A stretch of 64,000 nucleotides of DNA from Pseudomonas aylmerensis (GCF_001702265.1 NZ_MAUE01000016.1:1-64000); one strand, 5' to 3'. Shown: positions 19,811-28,877, counted from the stretch's first letter. The notes: generated by a model from the sequence alone, not told the origin. Made by a program: numbers and translations.

Positions 19811-20064
19811 TATTTTTTCCCTCAGGAGTGCACGCAAAACCTCTTGGCAGAGGCTATGGCAACCATCTTAGGAAGCGCTCGGCGGCACCCGTATGCTGCT
19901 TTGGTGGTCGGGTTCTCATCCGTTGGTAGCAGGCCTTGTGGGGCACTGCTAAATCAGAGGCGGTTCGGGAAATTGTCCCGGCAACACCGGGACTTTTTCC
20001 GTATTCGCACGCCCATGGACGTCGCACCCTGTGCAGGCCAAAACCTCCACTGGGAACTGCAACC
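19811..20064. promoter_or_regulatory. Divergent promoter region exaB/exaA
   Basis: This 254-bp region drives the cytochrome gene to the left and exaA to the right. It holds TGCTGCTTTGGTGGTCG at 19894-19910, one of three related motifs in this island and a candidate binding site for the LuxR-type regulators. A TGTGGGGCACTGCTAAA stretch superficially resembles a -24/-12 promoter but spacing is not convincing. Confidence 0.5.
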
Positions 20065-21957
20065 ATGACAATAAGATCGCTACCCGCCCTCTCACCCTTG
20101 AGCCTTGCCCTGCAAGCCTTTCTGCTGGTGGGCAGCCTGTCCCTCAGTGCTGCCAGCCATGCCGCTGCCGAACCTGCGAAGCAGACGCGTAACGTCACCT
20201 GGGAAGACATCGCCAACGACCACCTGACCACAAAGGACGTGCTGCAATACGGCATGGGCACCAACGCCCAGCGCTGGAGCCCGCTGGCCCAGGTCAACGA
20301 CAAGAACGTGTTCAAGCTCACGCCTGCCTGGTCCTACTCGTTCGGCGACGAGAAACAGCGCGGCCAGGAATCCCAGGCCATCGTCAGCGACGGCGTGGTC
20401 TACGTCACCGGTTCCTACTCCCGCGTGTTCGCCCTCGACGCGAAGACCGGCAAACGCCTGTGGACCTACAACCACCGCCTGCCCGACAACATTCGCCCGT
20501 GCTGTGACGTGGTCAACCGTGGCGCGGCGATCTTCGGCGACAAGATCTACTTCGGCACCCTCGATGCGCGCCTGATCGCCCTCGACAAGAACACCGGCAA
20601 AGTGGTGTGGAACAAGAAATTCGGCGACCACGCCGCCGGCTACACCATGACCGGCGCCCCGGTGCTGATCAAGGACAAGGTCAGCGGCAAGGTGCTGCTG
20701 ATCCACGGCAGCTCCGGCGATGAGTTCGGCGTGGTCGGCCAGCTGTATGCGCGCGACCCGGACACCGGCGAAGAAGTGTGGATGCGCCCGTTCGTGGAAG
20801 GCCACATGGGCCGCCTGAACGGCAAGGACAGCACCCCGACCGGCGACGTCAAGGCGCCGTCGTGGCCGGATGACCCGACCACCGAAACCGGCAAGGTCGA
20901 GGCCTGGAGCCACGGCGGCGGCGCACCTTGGCAGAGCGCGAGCTTCGATGCCGAGACCAACACCATCATCGTCGGCGCCGGCAACCCGGGCCCGTGGAAC
21001 ACCTGGGCGCGCACCTCCAAGGACGGCAACCCACACGATTTCGACAGCCTCTACACCTCCGGCCAGGTCGGCGTCGACCCGAGCACCGGCGAAGTGAAGT
21101 GGTTCTACCAGCACACCCCGAACGATGCCTGGGACTTCTCCGGCAACAACGAACTGGTGCTGTTCGACTACAAGGACAAGGACGGCAAAGTCACCAAGGC
21201 TACCGGCCACGCCGACCGCAACGGCTTTTTCTATGTGGTCGACCGCACCAACGGCAAGCTGCAGAACGCTTTCCCGTTCGTCGACAACATCACCTGGGCC
21301 AGCCATATCGACCTGAAGACCGGGCGTCCGGTGGAAAACGAAGGCCAGCGTCCGGCCAAACCGCTGCCGGGTGAAACCAAGGGCAAGCCGGTGGAAGTCT
21401 CGCCGCCGTTCCTGGGCGGCAAGAACTGGAACCCCATGGCCTACAGCCAGGACACTGGCCTGTTCTACATCCCGGGCAACCAGTGGAAAGAGGAATACTG
21501 GACCGAAGAGGTCAACTACAAGAAAGGCTCGGCGTACCTGGGCATGGGTTTTCGCATCAAGCGCATGTATGACGACCACGTCGGCACTTTGCGCGCGATG
21601 AACCCGACCACCGGCAAAGTCGTGTGGGAACACAAGGAACACCTGCCACTGTGGGCCGGCGTACTGGCAACCAAGGGCAACCTGGTATTCACCGGCACCG
21701 GCGACGGCTTCTTCAAGGCCTTCGACGCGAAAACCGGCAAGGAGCTGTGGAAGTTCCAGACCGGCAGCGGCATCGTCTCGCCGCCGATCACCTGGGAACA
21801 GGATGGCGAGCAGTACATCGGCGTCACCGTCGGTTATGGCGGCGCGGTGCCGTTGTGGGGGGGCGACATGGCCGAGCTGACCAAGCCGGTGGCACAAGGG
21901 GGTTCGTTCTGGGTGTTCAAGATCCCGAGCTGGGACCTGAAAACTGCCCAGAAGTAA
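20065..21957 (+). CDS. exaA: PQQ-dependent (quinoprotein) alcohol dehydrogenase, ExaA/PedE type
   Basis: A 630-residue periplasmic eight-bladed propeller enzyme that oxidises ethanol and other alcohols using PQQ. A signal peptide ends near AASHA (residue 34). Adjacent cysteines C146-C147 in [11 protein letters not shown] form the vicinal disulfide over PQQ. The catalytic Asp is D357 in [11 protein letters not shown]; residue 359 is Ser, as in Ca-dependent ExaA/PedE, not the extra Asp of lanthanide-dependent PedH/ExaF. Several propeller-blade tags ([31 protein letters not shown]) are visible. The ATG at 20065 was chosen because it begins the signal peptide. Confidence 0.95.
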   Translation: MTIRSLPALSPLSLALQAFLLVGSLSLSAASHAAAEPAKQTRNVTWEDIANDHLTTKDVLQYGMGTNAQRWSPLAQVNDKNVFKLTPAWSYSFGDEKQRGQESQAIVSDGVVYVTGSYSRVFALDAKTGKRLWTYNHRLPDNIRPCCDVVNRGAAIFGDKIYFGTLDARLIALDKNTGKVVWNKKFGDHAAGYTMTGAPVLIKDKVSGKVLLIHGSSGDEFGVVGQLYARDPDTGEEVWMRPFVEGHMGRLNGKDSTPTGDVKAPSWPDDPTTETGKVEAWSHGGGAPWQSASFDAETNTIIVGAGNPGPWNTWARTSKDGNPHDFDSLYTSGQVGVDPSTGEVKWFYQHTPNDAWDFSGNNELVLFDYKDKDGKVTKATGHADRNGFFYVVDRTNGKLQNAFPFVDNITWASHIDLKTGRPVENEGQRPAKPLPGETKGKPVEVSPPFLGGKNWNPMAYSQDTGLFYIPGNQWKEEYWTEEVNYKKGSAYLGMGFRIKRMYDDHVGTLRAMNPTTGKVVWEHKEHLPLWAGVLATKGNLVFTGTGDGFFKAFDAKTGKELWKFQTGSGIVSPPITWEQDGEQYIGVTVGYGGAVPLWGGDMAELTKPVAQGGSFWVFKIPSWDLKTAQK

Positions 21958-22100
21958 CCTCTCCGAGAATGCGGGGTCGCCTTTTGTGGCGAGCGGGCAT
22001 GCCCCGCGCTGGGCTGCGAAGCGGCCGCGGCATTCTTCCTGTCGCATCGGCTGCTGCGCAGTCGGTGCGACAGGTACCCCGCCACCTTCGAGGTCTCGTC
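21958..22100. repeat. REP-type sequence and hairpin between exaA and the pentapeptide gene
   Basis: The gap contains TGTGGCGAGCGGGCATGCCC, another recurrent Pseudomonas intergenic type, and an inverted repeat CCTGTCGCA (22038-22046) with TGCGACAGG (22066-22074). The hairpin may attenuate or end exaA transcription before the pentapeptide gene. Confidence 0.5.
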
Positions 22101-22748
22101 ATGAAATACCTGCCCTTGTTACTCCTGCTGTCCCTGCCCCTGGCCCACGCCGACGATGGCGACGACGCGCCCTTGGTGATCAACGGCTGCACCATCGCCG
22201 AACACAGCCAGTGCCCTGGCGCCAATCTCAAGGGCGCCAACCTGAGCAATCAGAACCTGAGCAAGATGAACCTGGCCGGCGCTGACTTGCGCGAGGCCGA
22301 TCTGCGCCACGCCAACCTCGACCTGGCCAACCTGGAAAAAGCCCAGCTGCAAGGCGCCAACCTGACCCGCGCGAGCCTGCAGCAGAGCAACCTGCGCCTG
22401 GCCAATTTCACCGACGCGACGTTGATGGCGATCCAGGGCTGGGGCCTCTTCGCCCAGGGGGCGCAATTCGAGAATGCCAACCTCAGTGCGGCCTACCTGC
22501 AATTTGCGCGGCTGTCCGGGGCCAAGCTGCACAAGGCCAACCTGCGCGCGGCGGACCTGGAAATGACCTGGCTGAGCAAGGCCGACCTGCAAGGGGCGGA
22601 CCTGCGCGATGCAAATCTGCAGGAAGCCAAGTTCGGTGAAAGCAATCTGGAAAACGCCACCCTGACCGGTGCGCGCCAGCATTACGGGAATTTCCAGGAC
22701 GCGAACATGGAAGGCTGCAAGGACTGCCCCACCACCTGGGATCGCTAG
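22101..22748 (+). CDS. Exported pentapeptide-repeat protein of the quinoprotein cluster
   Basis: A 215-residue protein with a signal peptide (MKYLPLLLLLSLPLAHA) and a long run of A(D/N)LxX pentapeptides from about residue 40 to 195 (for example ANLKGANLSNQNLSKMNLAG), which fold as a right-handed quadrilateral beta helix. CTIAEHSQC at the start and CKDC at the end are possible disulfide caps. It is on the same strand as exaA and a pentapeptide gene has the same neighbours in P. putida; the function is unknown. Confidence 0.85.
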   Translation: MKYLPLLLLLSLPLAHADDGDDAPLVINGCTIAEHSQCPGANLKGANLSNQNLSKMNLAGADLREADLRHANLDLANLEKAQLQGANLTRASLQQSNLRLANFTDATLMAIQGWGLFAQGAQFENANLSAAYLQFARLSGAKLHKANLRAADLEMTWLSKADLQGADLRDANLQEAKFGESNLENATLTGARQHYGNFQDANMEGCKDCPTTWDR

Positions 22749-22765
22749 CACGCCGTGGATCAACA

Positions 22766-22854
22766 TGTGGGAGCGGGCTTGCTCGCGAAAGCGTCGGGTC
22801 AGTCAGTACACCTGAAACTGACACCGCGTATTCGCGAGCAAGCCCACTCCCACA
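22766..22854. repeat. REP doublet between convergent genes
   Basis: TGTGGGAGCGGGCTTGCTCG is followed by the inverted CGAGCAAGCCCACTCCCACA with a spacer of about 50 bp. It lies between the pentapeptide gene and the convergent response-regulator gene and probably serves as a transcription end for both. Confidence 0.85.
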
Positions 22855-22878
22855 GGGTCCGCGTGCATCAGGTAGAGA

Positions 22879-23505
22879 TCAGCCCGCCACTCGCACTACG
22901 CCCATATCGATGCCCAGGTGGACCAGTTCGGCATGGGAACTCACCTGCAATTTACTCTTGAGCAAGGTCAGGTGGTTGGACACGGTCTTGCTGCTGATAC
23001 TCAGCTGGGCCGCGATCGAGCGTGCCGGGGTGCCTTTGGCGAGCATGAGGAAAATCTCCAGCTCGCGCTGGGTCATGCCCTGCAGGCGACGGTCGGTGGG
23101 GTGATAGGCCAGTTGCGTGGCCAGGTCCTGTTCGATGTAGGTGTGGCCGTCGAGGATGCGCTGCACCGCCTCAAGCATCACCGCCGGCGAGGCGTTTTTG
23201 GTCAGGTAACCGGCGGCGCCGGCGTCCAGGGCCTGGCGCACCACCGGCAGTTCCGCATGCTGGCTGAAGAACAATACGCGCAACTGCGGCAGGCGTTGGC
23301 GCAGGCGGCGAGTGGTTTCCAGGCCGCTGATCCCCGGTAGGCCGAAGCCGATGATCACCAGCGCGGGCACTGCCTCGTGCACCCGCGCCAGGGCCTCCTC
23401 GCCGCTCGCCGCTTCACGGACCACCACGCCCGGCAGCCCGTGGCGCAGCAGGCCGGCATACCCCAGGCGGACCACGGCGTGATCATCGACCAGCAGGATG
23501 TTCAT
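22879..23505 (-). CDS. LuxR/NarL-type response regulator, ExaE-like, lacking the phospho-acceptor Asp
   Basis: A 208-residue receiver plus LuxR-type HTH protein. The acidic pair D7-D8, the Ser/Thr position (FFSQH) and the Lys (GYLTKNASP) are present, but at the phosphorylation site the protein reads VIIG53FGLPG where an Asp is expected; the codon is GGC at 23347-23349, one base from GAC. The HTH (MTQRELEIFLMLAKGTPARSIAAQLSISSKTVSNHL) is intact. In P. aeruginosa the equivalent ExaE controls exaA. Here the regulator may be phosphorylation-independent, or the change is a recent mutation. Confidence 0.88.
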   Translation of the reverse strand: MNILLVDDHAVVRLGYAGLLRHGLPGVVVREAASGEEALARVHEAVPALVIIGFGLPGISGLETTRRLRQRLPQLRVLFFSQHAELPVVRQALDAGAAGYLTKNASPAVMLEAVQRILDGHTYIEQDLATQLAYHPTDRRLQGMTQRELEIFLMLAKGTPARSIAAQLSISSKTVSNHLTLLKSKLQVSSHAELVHLGIDMGVVRVAG

Positions 23506-23562
23506 AGTGCCTCCAATGGCAGCGTATCTTCCCCATGCTAGAACCCCGGGGTCTGCCGCGAC

Positions 23563-23580
23563 CTACTACTTTGGTACTGG
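23563..23580. promoter_or_regulatory. Shared promoter motif, copy 2
   Basis: CTACTACTTTGGTACTGG lies in the divergent gap between the response-regulator gene and the C-x3-C-W gene, 79 bp before the latter. It resembles TGCTGCTTTGGTGGTCG before exaA and TGCTACTTGGGTACTGG before the NosP-like gene. Candidate site for ErbR or the ExaE-like regulator. Confidence 0.5.
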
Positions 23581-23658
23581 TTTTGCTGTCTATCGTCGCA
23601 TTCCCAAGGCAGCGCGACTCACGTGTAATGGGCGCATAACGATAAGGATTGCCTTGCC

Positions 23659-24198
23659 ATGCTGCCCGCTCGACTGCCCCTCGTGGCACTGCTGTGCCTG
23701 TTCGTCGGCTACACCTGCGCCGACACCCCGCTGTTTTCCGCCGAAGGCTACCGTCTCAGCCTGTACCGCAGCCCTACGCCCGAGCAATTGCCAGGCGCGA
23801 CGATTGTCGACACCCAGGCCCTGCAAACCCTGCTGCGCCAGACGCCCGCGCCGGTGCTGGTCGATGTGTACCGCCGCCAATGGCTGCAAGGCCGCTTCAT
23901 CGAGGACCAGCCGCATGCCAACCTGCCCGGCAGCCACTGGCTGGCCAATACCGGCGACGGCGACCTCACGCCGGAATGGCAGGGTTATTTCGTGCGGCAC
24001 CTGTACAAATACACCCACGGCGACCTGAGCCGGCCGCTGGTGTTCTATTGCCGCGCCGATTGCTGGCTGAGTTGGAACGCGGTAAAACGAGCCGCCAACC
24101 TGGGCTATACCGCTGTGTATTGGTACCGCGATGGCTTGGACGCATGGGAAGCGGCGAAACTGCCAGTGACGGCTGCAGCACCCGAACCCTTTGAATAA
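23659..24198 (+). CDS. PQQ-dependent catabolism-associated protein with a C-x3-C-W motif (rhodanese-like)
   Basis: A 179-residue exported protein. A signal peptide (LPLVALLCLFVGYTCA) precedes a rhodanese-like fold ending in LVFYCRADCWLSWNAVKRA, the cysteine motif that names the family. Members occur almost only beside PQQ alcohol dehydrogenase systems, and the equivalent in P. aeruginosa lies next to erbR; a redox or carrier role is suggested but unproven. AAGGA precedes the ATG. The erbR-type gene follows 27 bp downstream, so they form an operon. Confidence 0.83.
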   Translation: MLPARLPLVALLCLFVGYTCADTPLFSAEGYRLSLYRSPTPEQLPGATIVDTQALQTLLRQTPAPVLVDVYRRQWLQGRFIEDQPHANLPGSHWLANTGDGDLTPEWQGYFVRHLYKYTHGDLSRPLVFYCRADCWLSWNAVKRAANLGYTAVYWYRDGLDAWEAAKLPVTAAAPEPFE

Positions 24199-24225
24199 AA
24201 ATCCACAACAAGAAGGTGAACGGCC

Positions 24226-24891
24226 ATGTACAAAATTCTGATTGCCGACGATCACCCGCTGTTTCGCGAGGCGATCCATAACGTCATCAGCGACGGGTTC
24301 CCCGGCAGCGACGTGATGGAAACCGCCGACCTGGACAGTGCCCTCGCGCTGACCCAGGAACACGACGACCTCGACCTGATCCTGCTCGACCTGAACATGC
24401 CCGGCATGCACGGCCTCAATGGCCTGATCAACCTGCGCAACGAATCGCCGACCATCCCGGTGGTGATTGTCTCCGCCGAGCAGGACAAGCAGATCGTGCT
24501 GCAGGCCATCACCTATGGCGCCGTGGGGTTTATCACCAAGTCTTCGCCGCGCCTGCAAATGACCGAGGCGATCCAGCAGATTCTCAACGGCAATGTGTAC
24601 CTGCCGCCGGACATCATCCGCACCCAGAAGCCCGGCACGCACCGGCGCCTCAACGAAAACCCCGGCTTCGCCCCCGAGCTGCTGCAAGCCCTGACCCGCA
24701 AGCAGCTGCTGGTGCTGGAGCGCATGACCAAGGGCGAGTCGAACAAGCAGATCGCCTACACCCTGGAGATTGCCGAGACCACGGTGAAGGCTCACGTGTC
24801 GGCGATCCTGCGCAAATTGAATGTGCATAACCGGGTGCAGGCGATCCTCAGTGCCGGGGACATTGATTTCGGCTCCTACCTGCGCCGTTGA
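24226..24891 (+). CDS. erbR: LuxR-type response regulator, ErbR/AgmR
   Basis: A 221-residue regulator with an intact receiver: D8-D9, phospho-acceptor D55 in [10 protein letters not shown], Ser in IVSAE, and K105 in GFITKSSPR. The C-terminal LuxR HTH is [36 protein letters not shown]. AgmR/ErbR activates alcohol-oxidation and PQQ genes in Pseudomonas. It is the only obviously phosphorylatable regulator of this island and probably the target of the nearby hybrid kinases. It converges with the NahK-like gene, 19 bp apart. Confidence 0.9.
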   Translation: MYKILIADDHPLFREAIHNVISDGFPGSDVMETADLDSALALTQEHDDLDLILLDLNMPGMHGLNGLINLRNESPTIPVVIVSAEQDKQIVLQAITYGAVGFITKSSPRLQMTEAIQQILNGNVYLPPDIIRTQKPGTHRRLNENPGFAPELLQALTRKQLLVLERMTKGESNKQIAYTLEIAETTVKAHVSAILRKLNVHNRVQAILSAGDIDFGSYLRR

Positions 24892-24910
24892 TCCTGCCCA
24901 ACTCCCCGGC

Positions 24911-26863
24911 CTACAGGGCGACGTGTTGGCCGAGCAAGTGACTCATCGCCGTCTTGAGCTTCATCGGCCGCACCGGCTTGTGCATCAGCGTGTGCCCCAG
25001 CTCGCGGATCTGCAGCTTCAACTCATTGCTGTAGTTGGCGGTGATCATCATCGCCGGGATCGCACGACCGCGCCGGGCGTTGATGCGGGCGACGGCGTCC
25101 ACGCCGTTCTGGTCGTGGTCGAGGTGGTAGTCGGCGATCAGCAGGTCCGCCTCGGCATGGTAGTTGTCCACTTGCCGCGCCAGGTCCTGCTCTGACAACG
25201 CCGTCACCACGCAACAGCCCCAGCCTTCGAGCAAGGTGCGCATTCCCGCGCAGATCGCCGCATCGTTATCCAGCACCCACACCCGCGCGCCCTGCAGGCG
25301 CTCCAGCAGCGGCTCGCTCATGCACGGCATCGGCAAGGACCTGGGCGCGGTGGTGCTCAACGGCACCTCCACCGAAAACATCGAGCCCTGGCCCGGCCAG
25401 GACCTGACGCTGATACGATGGCCAAGTATCCCGGCGATTTTCTCCACGATCGCCAGCCCCAGGCCCAAGCCGCGATCCTGGTCCGGGCGCTGCACATCAC
25501 CGCGCTTGAACTCCTGGAAAATCTCCTCCAGCCGCTCCTCGGCAATGCCCATGCCGCTGTCCCACACCTGGATCAACACGCGCTGGTGCTGGCGCCGGCA
25601 GCCCAGCACCACGCGGCCCTTGTAGGTGTAGCGAATCGCGTTGCTGAGCAGGTTGCGCAGGATCCGCGCGAGCAGCTGGATGTCACTGTGCACCAGCACC
25701 GAGCAGCCGACAAAATGCAGCTGCAGGCCTTCGCTGCGGGCCAGCTCGGTGTACTCCGCCGCCAGGTTATCGAGCAATTCACTCAGGGCGAACGGGGCGA
25801 TATCGGCCTTGATCACCCCGGCATCCAGCTTGGAAATATCCACCAGGGTGCCCAGCAGGTTTTCCACATCTTCCAGGGAATTGCTCACGTTGCGCACCAG
25901 GGTTTCGCTGGGGCGTTCCAGTAATGCACTGGTAAACAGCCGCGCCGCGTTCAGCGGTTGCAGGAGGTCGTGGCTGACGGCAGCGAGGAATTTGGTTTTC
26001 GACAGGTTGGCCTGCTCGGCCTCGCGCTTGGCCTCGCGCAGGCGTGCTTCCATGCGCCGGCGCTCCTCGATTTCCTTCAATAACTGGCCGTTGAGCGAGG
26101 TCAGTTCCGAGGTGCGCTGGGCCACGCGCTGCTCCAGGTGCTGATAGGCCTGGTGCAGGGCTTCGGCGGTGCGCCGGCGTTCGGTGATGTCGCGGATCAG
26201 CACGAAAATCCCCACCACTTCACCGTTGGCGAGCATGTTCGGCACATAGGAGCGCAGCATGTAGCGCTCCTGGTTATTGATGTTGGTCTCGGCGAACTCA
26301 AAGGTCACGCTTTCCCCGGCCAGGGCGCGGGCGACGTAGGCATCCAGGCGCTGGCAATGCTGCTCGCTGTGGACTTCGCGCAGGCTCTGGCCAAGCATCA
26401 TCCCGCGCGGCCAGCAGTACCATTCTTCGTAGACTTTATTGGTGAACTCGTAGACAAGGTCGGCATTCAGGTAGCCGATCAGGGCCGGCACGTTGTCGGT
26501 GATCAGGCGAATCCAGCGCTCGCTGGCCTGGGCCTGCTGCGCCGCTATCTGTTCGCCGCGCAGGGCTTCGGCACGCAGCCGGGCGTTGATCAGCAGGTGG
26601 TTGCTGGCCTTGAGTTCGGCCATCGCCTGGTTCAGCGCGTCGGTGCGTTCGCGGACTTGCTCGGCCAGCACCACCGAATGCTGAAAGGTGGTGTAGGGGT
26701 TGTTGCCCTGGGTCATGCCGGACTCGATGCGCTCGATCAACGCCGCATTGATCCGTGCCAGCTTGTGGTTGTCCTGTTGCAGCCGGGCGACCTCGGCGAG
26801 CAGCTCAGCGCCGGCCACGGGCAATGGCGACCCCGGTGAAGGTCTGGTTGATGTGCATGCCAT
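24911..26863 (-). CDS. nahK: PAS-containing hybrid histidine kinase, NahK/ErcS'-like
   Basis: A 650-residue soluble hybrid kinase. An N-terminal coiled coil (about 20-115) leads to a PAS domain (about 115-230, ending RDITERRRT), a second coiled coil, the phosphoryl histidine H298 in AAVSHDLLQPLNAARL, an HATPase (LLSNAIRYTYKG, GLGLGLAIV) and a receiver with D578 in LLIADYHLDH. In P. aeruginosa the equivalent next to a FIST gene is NahK, whose kinase activity is controlled by the NO-binding protein NosP. The ATG overlaps the FIST gene by 59 bp; a GTG at 26818 is a shorter alternative. Confidence 0.85.
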   Translation of the reverse strand: MACTSTRPSPGSPLPVAGAELLAEVARLQQDNHKLARINAALIERIESGMTQGNNPYTTFQHSVVLAEQVRERTDALNQAMAELKASNHLLINARLRAEALRGEQIAAQQAQASERWIRLITDNVPALIGYLNADLVYEFTNKVYEEWYCWPRGMMLGQSLREVHSEQHCQRLDAYVARALAGESVTFEFAETNINNQERYMLRSYVPNMLANGEVVGIFVLIRDITERRRTAEALHQAYQHLEQRVAQRTSELTSLNGQLLKEIEERRRMEARLREAKREAEQANLSKTKFLAAVSHDLLQPLNAARLFTSALLERPSETLVRNVSNSLEDVENLLGTLVDISKLDAGVIKADIAPFALSELLDNLAAEYTELARSEGLQLHFVGCSVLVHSDIQLLARILRNLLSNAIRYTYKGRVVLGCRRQHQRVLIQVWDSGMGIAEERLEEIFQEFKRGDVQRPDQDRGLGLGLAIVEKIAGILGHRISVRSWPGQGSMFSVEVPLSTTAPRSLPMPCMSEPLLERLQGARVWVLDNDAAICAGMRTLLEGWGCCVVTALSEQDLARQVDNYHAEADLLIADYHLDHDQNGVDAVARINARRGRAIPAMMITANYSNELKLQIRELGHTLMHKPVRPMKLKTAMSHLLGQHVAL

Positions 26864-27950
26864 TGAACTGTTCTCCGTAGGTGTTGAACCCCATCACCCG
26901 CTGGTCACGCAGCAAGCCACCGATCTGTTCCAGGGTGCCGGTGTCTTCCAGCTCCAGGCGGCGCAGGAAGCAGTCGCAGCCGATGGTCAGCAGCAGGTCG
27001 CCGAGGCGCGCGTGCAGGCCATCGAACAGGCCTTGCAGGTTCGGCAGGATCGGCCCGGGCTTCATCACGGTGAGGACGATGCCGTTTTCCACCGCGCAGT
27101 AGAAACTCAGGCTCAGGTCGGCGTGCACTTGCTGGATCGCGCGCACGTAGTACTGGTCGTGGATGCGCACCGCGAGGGGGTGGGCGGCGAAGAGGCGGTG
27201 GTCGAGGTCGGCCACGGCCACGCCGATGTGCCGCGCATACTCCTCGGCGGCGGGTTCGGCGTTGAGCTCGAACACGCGACGTGACGGGCTGTCGGCGCCG
27301 GTCACCACCAGCTTCTCGGTGCGCGGCAGGATGTGGTGGGTGGTGAAGACCTCGAAGTCCAGCCAGGTGTTGACCAGCACCACCACCGCCGCGCCGCTGT
27401 GGAAAGCGCCGTTGAAGTACACGTGGGTGTCGGTGAGGAAGTTGTCATCGCCGGCCGAACCGCCGAAGTGCGGGATGTCGCCGAGCGCCGCGCTGAGGGC
27501 GGCGAGCACCATTTCTTCACGGCTGGACAGGCCATCGAGCAAGGTCAGGGCGAAGGTATTGCCTTTGATCGGCGCCAGGGTATTGCTGCGACAGCCGCCG
27601 ACCAGCCGCTCGACCATGTCCTGGGCGTTGATCAGGCTGAAGTGTTCAACCTGGTCGATGAGTTCGGTGGCAATGGAGAAATGCGCGTGATTGAACCCCA
27701 CCGCCGTGATGCAATTGCGGCCATAACCTTGGGGCGTGATCTCGCCGGCACTGGTGCAACCCACCACACGCACACTGCCAAAGCACTGTTGCAGGGCCTG
27801 GCCGAGTGCCTGGAGGTCGTAGGAAGCGGAACAGAAAAACAGCACGAACCCCAGGTACGGATGCAGCAGTTGCCGCGCCAACTCCTCGGCCGCCTGCCCG
27901 GCATCGGCGGCCTGGGACATGGCACTGACTACGCCTTCACTGTTGTGCAT
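26805..27950 (-). CDS. nosP: FIST-domain sensor protein, NosP-like
   Basis: A 381-residue protein with an N-terminal FIST domain (FFCSASYDLQAL, VVGCTSAGEITPQGYG, FGGSAGDDN at about 160) and a C-terminal FIST_C domain (YYVRAIQQVHADLSLSFYC to GFNTYGEQFNGMHINQTFTG). The NYGEQ-like ending is typical of the family. FIST proteins sense small ligands; the P. aeruginosa counterpart binds haem and nitric oxide and controls NahK. The haem-ligand His cannot be assigned here with certainty. It overlaps the kinase gene, so the two are expected to work together. Confidence 0.83.
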   Translation of the reverse strand: MHNSEGVVSAMSQAADAGQAAEELARQLLHPYLGFVLFFCSASYDLQALGQALQQCFGSVRVVGCTSAGEITPQGYGRNCITAVGFNHAHFSIATELIDQVEHFSLINAQDMVERLVGGCRSNTLAPIKGNTFALTLLDGLSSREEMVLAALSAALGDIPHFGGSAGDDNFLTDTHVYFNGAFHSGAAVVVLVNTWLDFEVFTTHHILPRTEKLVVTGADSPSRRVFELNAEPAAEEYARHIGVAVADLDHRLFAAHPLAVRIHDQYYVRAIQQVHADLSLSFYCAVENGIVLTVMKPGPILPNLQGLFDGLHARLGDLLLTIGCDCFLRRLELEDTGTLEQIGGLLRDQRVMGFNTYGEQFNGMHINQTFTGVAIARGRR

Positions 27951-28003
27951 CGCTGGTTCCCCCTCTGAAGCATGAGTGTACGAAGGCCCGGGGGTGGGAC
28001 CTA

Positions 28004-28020
28004 TGCTACTTGGGTACTGG
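28004..28020. promoter_or_regulatory. Shared promoter motif, copy 3
   Basis: TGCTACTTGGGTACTGG lies 54 bp upstream of the NosP-like start, in reverse orientation relative to that gene. It closely matches the motif at 23563-23580 (ACTTTGGTACTGG) and at 19894-19910. Confidence 0.5.
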
Positions 28021-28070
28021 GTGGGGGGATGCGATGGGATGAATTGGCGTGGCGTCGCAGGCGTTTCACA

Positions 28071-28877
28071 TCAGACCGCCGCCTTGACCAACATGCCGGC
28101 CGCCACCAGCACGCACAGGCTGGCAAACCCGACCTGCAGGGTCCGCGCGGGGATCACCGAGCACAGGCGCCGGCCGATCAACATGCCGACAATGCTCGTG
28201 GCGATGAACACCCAGCCCATCGGCTCGATACGCACACCGGCGTGGAACGCGCCGACCACGCCGATCAGCGAGATCAGGCTGATCACCATCAGCGAAGTGG
28301 CGACGATGCCGCGCATCTGCACATCGGTGAGTTGCTTGAACGCCGGCACGATCAGGAAGCCACCGCCGACCCCGAGCAGGCCGGACACGGCGCCCGTGAC
28401 CGCACCAAGGGCGGCGAGTGTCGCGCTGCACTTGGCGGTCCAGGCCAGGCGCCCGGTCTGCTGGTCGAGCATGCAGTTCTTCTGGCCCCAGGACGCGGCG
28501 CCATGGTCACTCGGCCCGGCTTCGACCTTTTCGCGCTGCAACATGCGCCAGGCCACCAGCACCATCAGCGCGCTGAACAGGTCCATCAGCAGGGCTTCCG
28601 GCATCTGGTGGGCAAGGAACACCCCCAGCGGCGAGAACAGCGCGCCGAGCAAGGCGATCAACAGCGCGGCACGGTACCGCACCAGGCCATGGCGCAGGCC
28701 GTCAATCGCGCCCACCGCCGCCGCTGCGCCCACCGCCAGCAAGGACACGGGCGCGGCCTGGGTCATGCTCAGGCCCAACCCGAGCACCAACGCCGGCACG
28801 CCAAGGATGCCGCCGCCCGCGCCGGTCAAGCCCATGACCAGGCCCATCAAGATGCCTAAAACACTCGCCAGCAGCAT
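28071..28877 (-). CDS. TauE/SafE-family membrane exporter
   Basis: A 268-residue membrane protein of about eight helices. It has the twin glycine-rich motifs of the family, GLTGAGGGILGVPAL (about residue 17) and GLLGVGGGFLIVPAFKQL in the second half. It follows the SQR gene directly on the same strand; in BigR-type operons this exporter is thought to remove sulfite or thiosulfate-like anions produced by sulfide oxidation. The substrate is inferred from the neighbours. Confidence 0.88.
   Translation of the reverse strand: MLLASVLGILMGLVMGLTGAGGGILGVPALVLGLGLSMTQAAPVSLLAVGAAAAVGAIDGLRHGLVRYRAALLIALLGALFSPLGVFLAHQMPEALLMDLFSALMVLVAWRMLQREKVEAGPSDHGAASWGQKNCMLDQQTGRLAWTAKCSATLAALGAVTGAVSGLLGVGGGFLIVPAFKQLTDVQMRGIVATSLMVISLISLIGVVGAFHAGVRIEPMGWVFIATSIVGMLIGRRLCSVIPARTLQVGFASLCVLVAAGMLVKAAV

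Noticed and set aside
19928..19956. TGTGGGGCACTGCTAAA as a sigma-54 promoter before exaA
   Set aside because: The GC/GG dinucleotide spacing and flanking bases do not match -24/-12 well, and exa genes in relatives depend on LuxR-type regulators.
20065..21957. Assignment of the quinoprotein as lanthanide-dependent PedH/ExaF
   Set aside because: The residue two positions after the catalytic Asp is Ser, not Asp, so the calcium type fits better.
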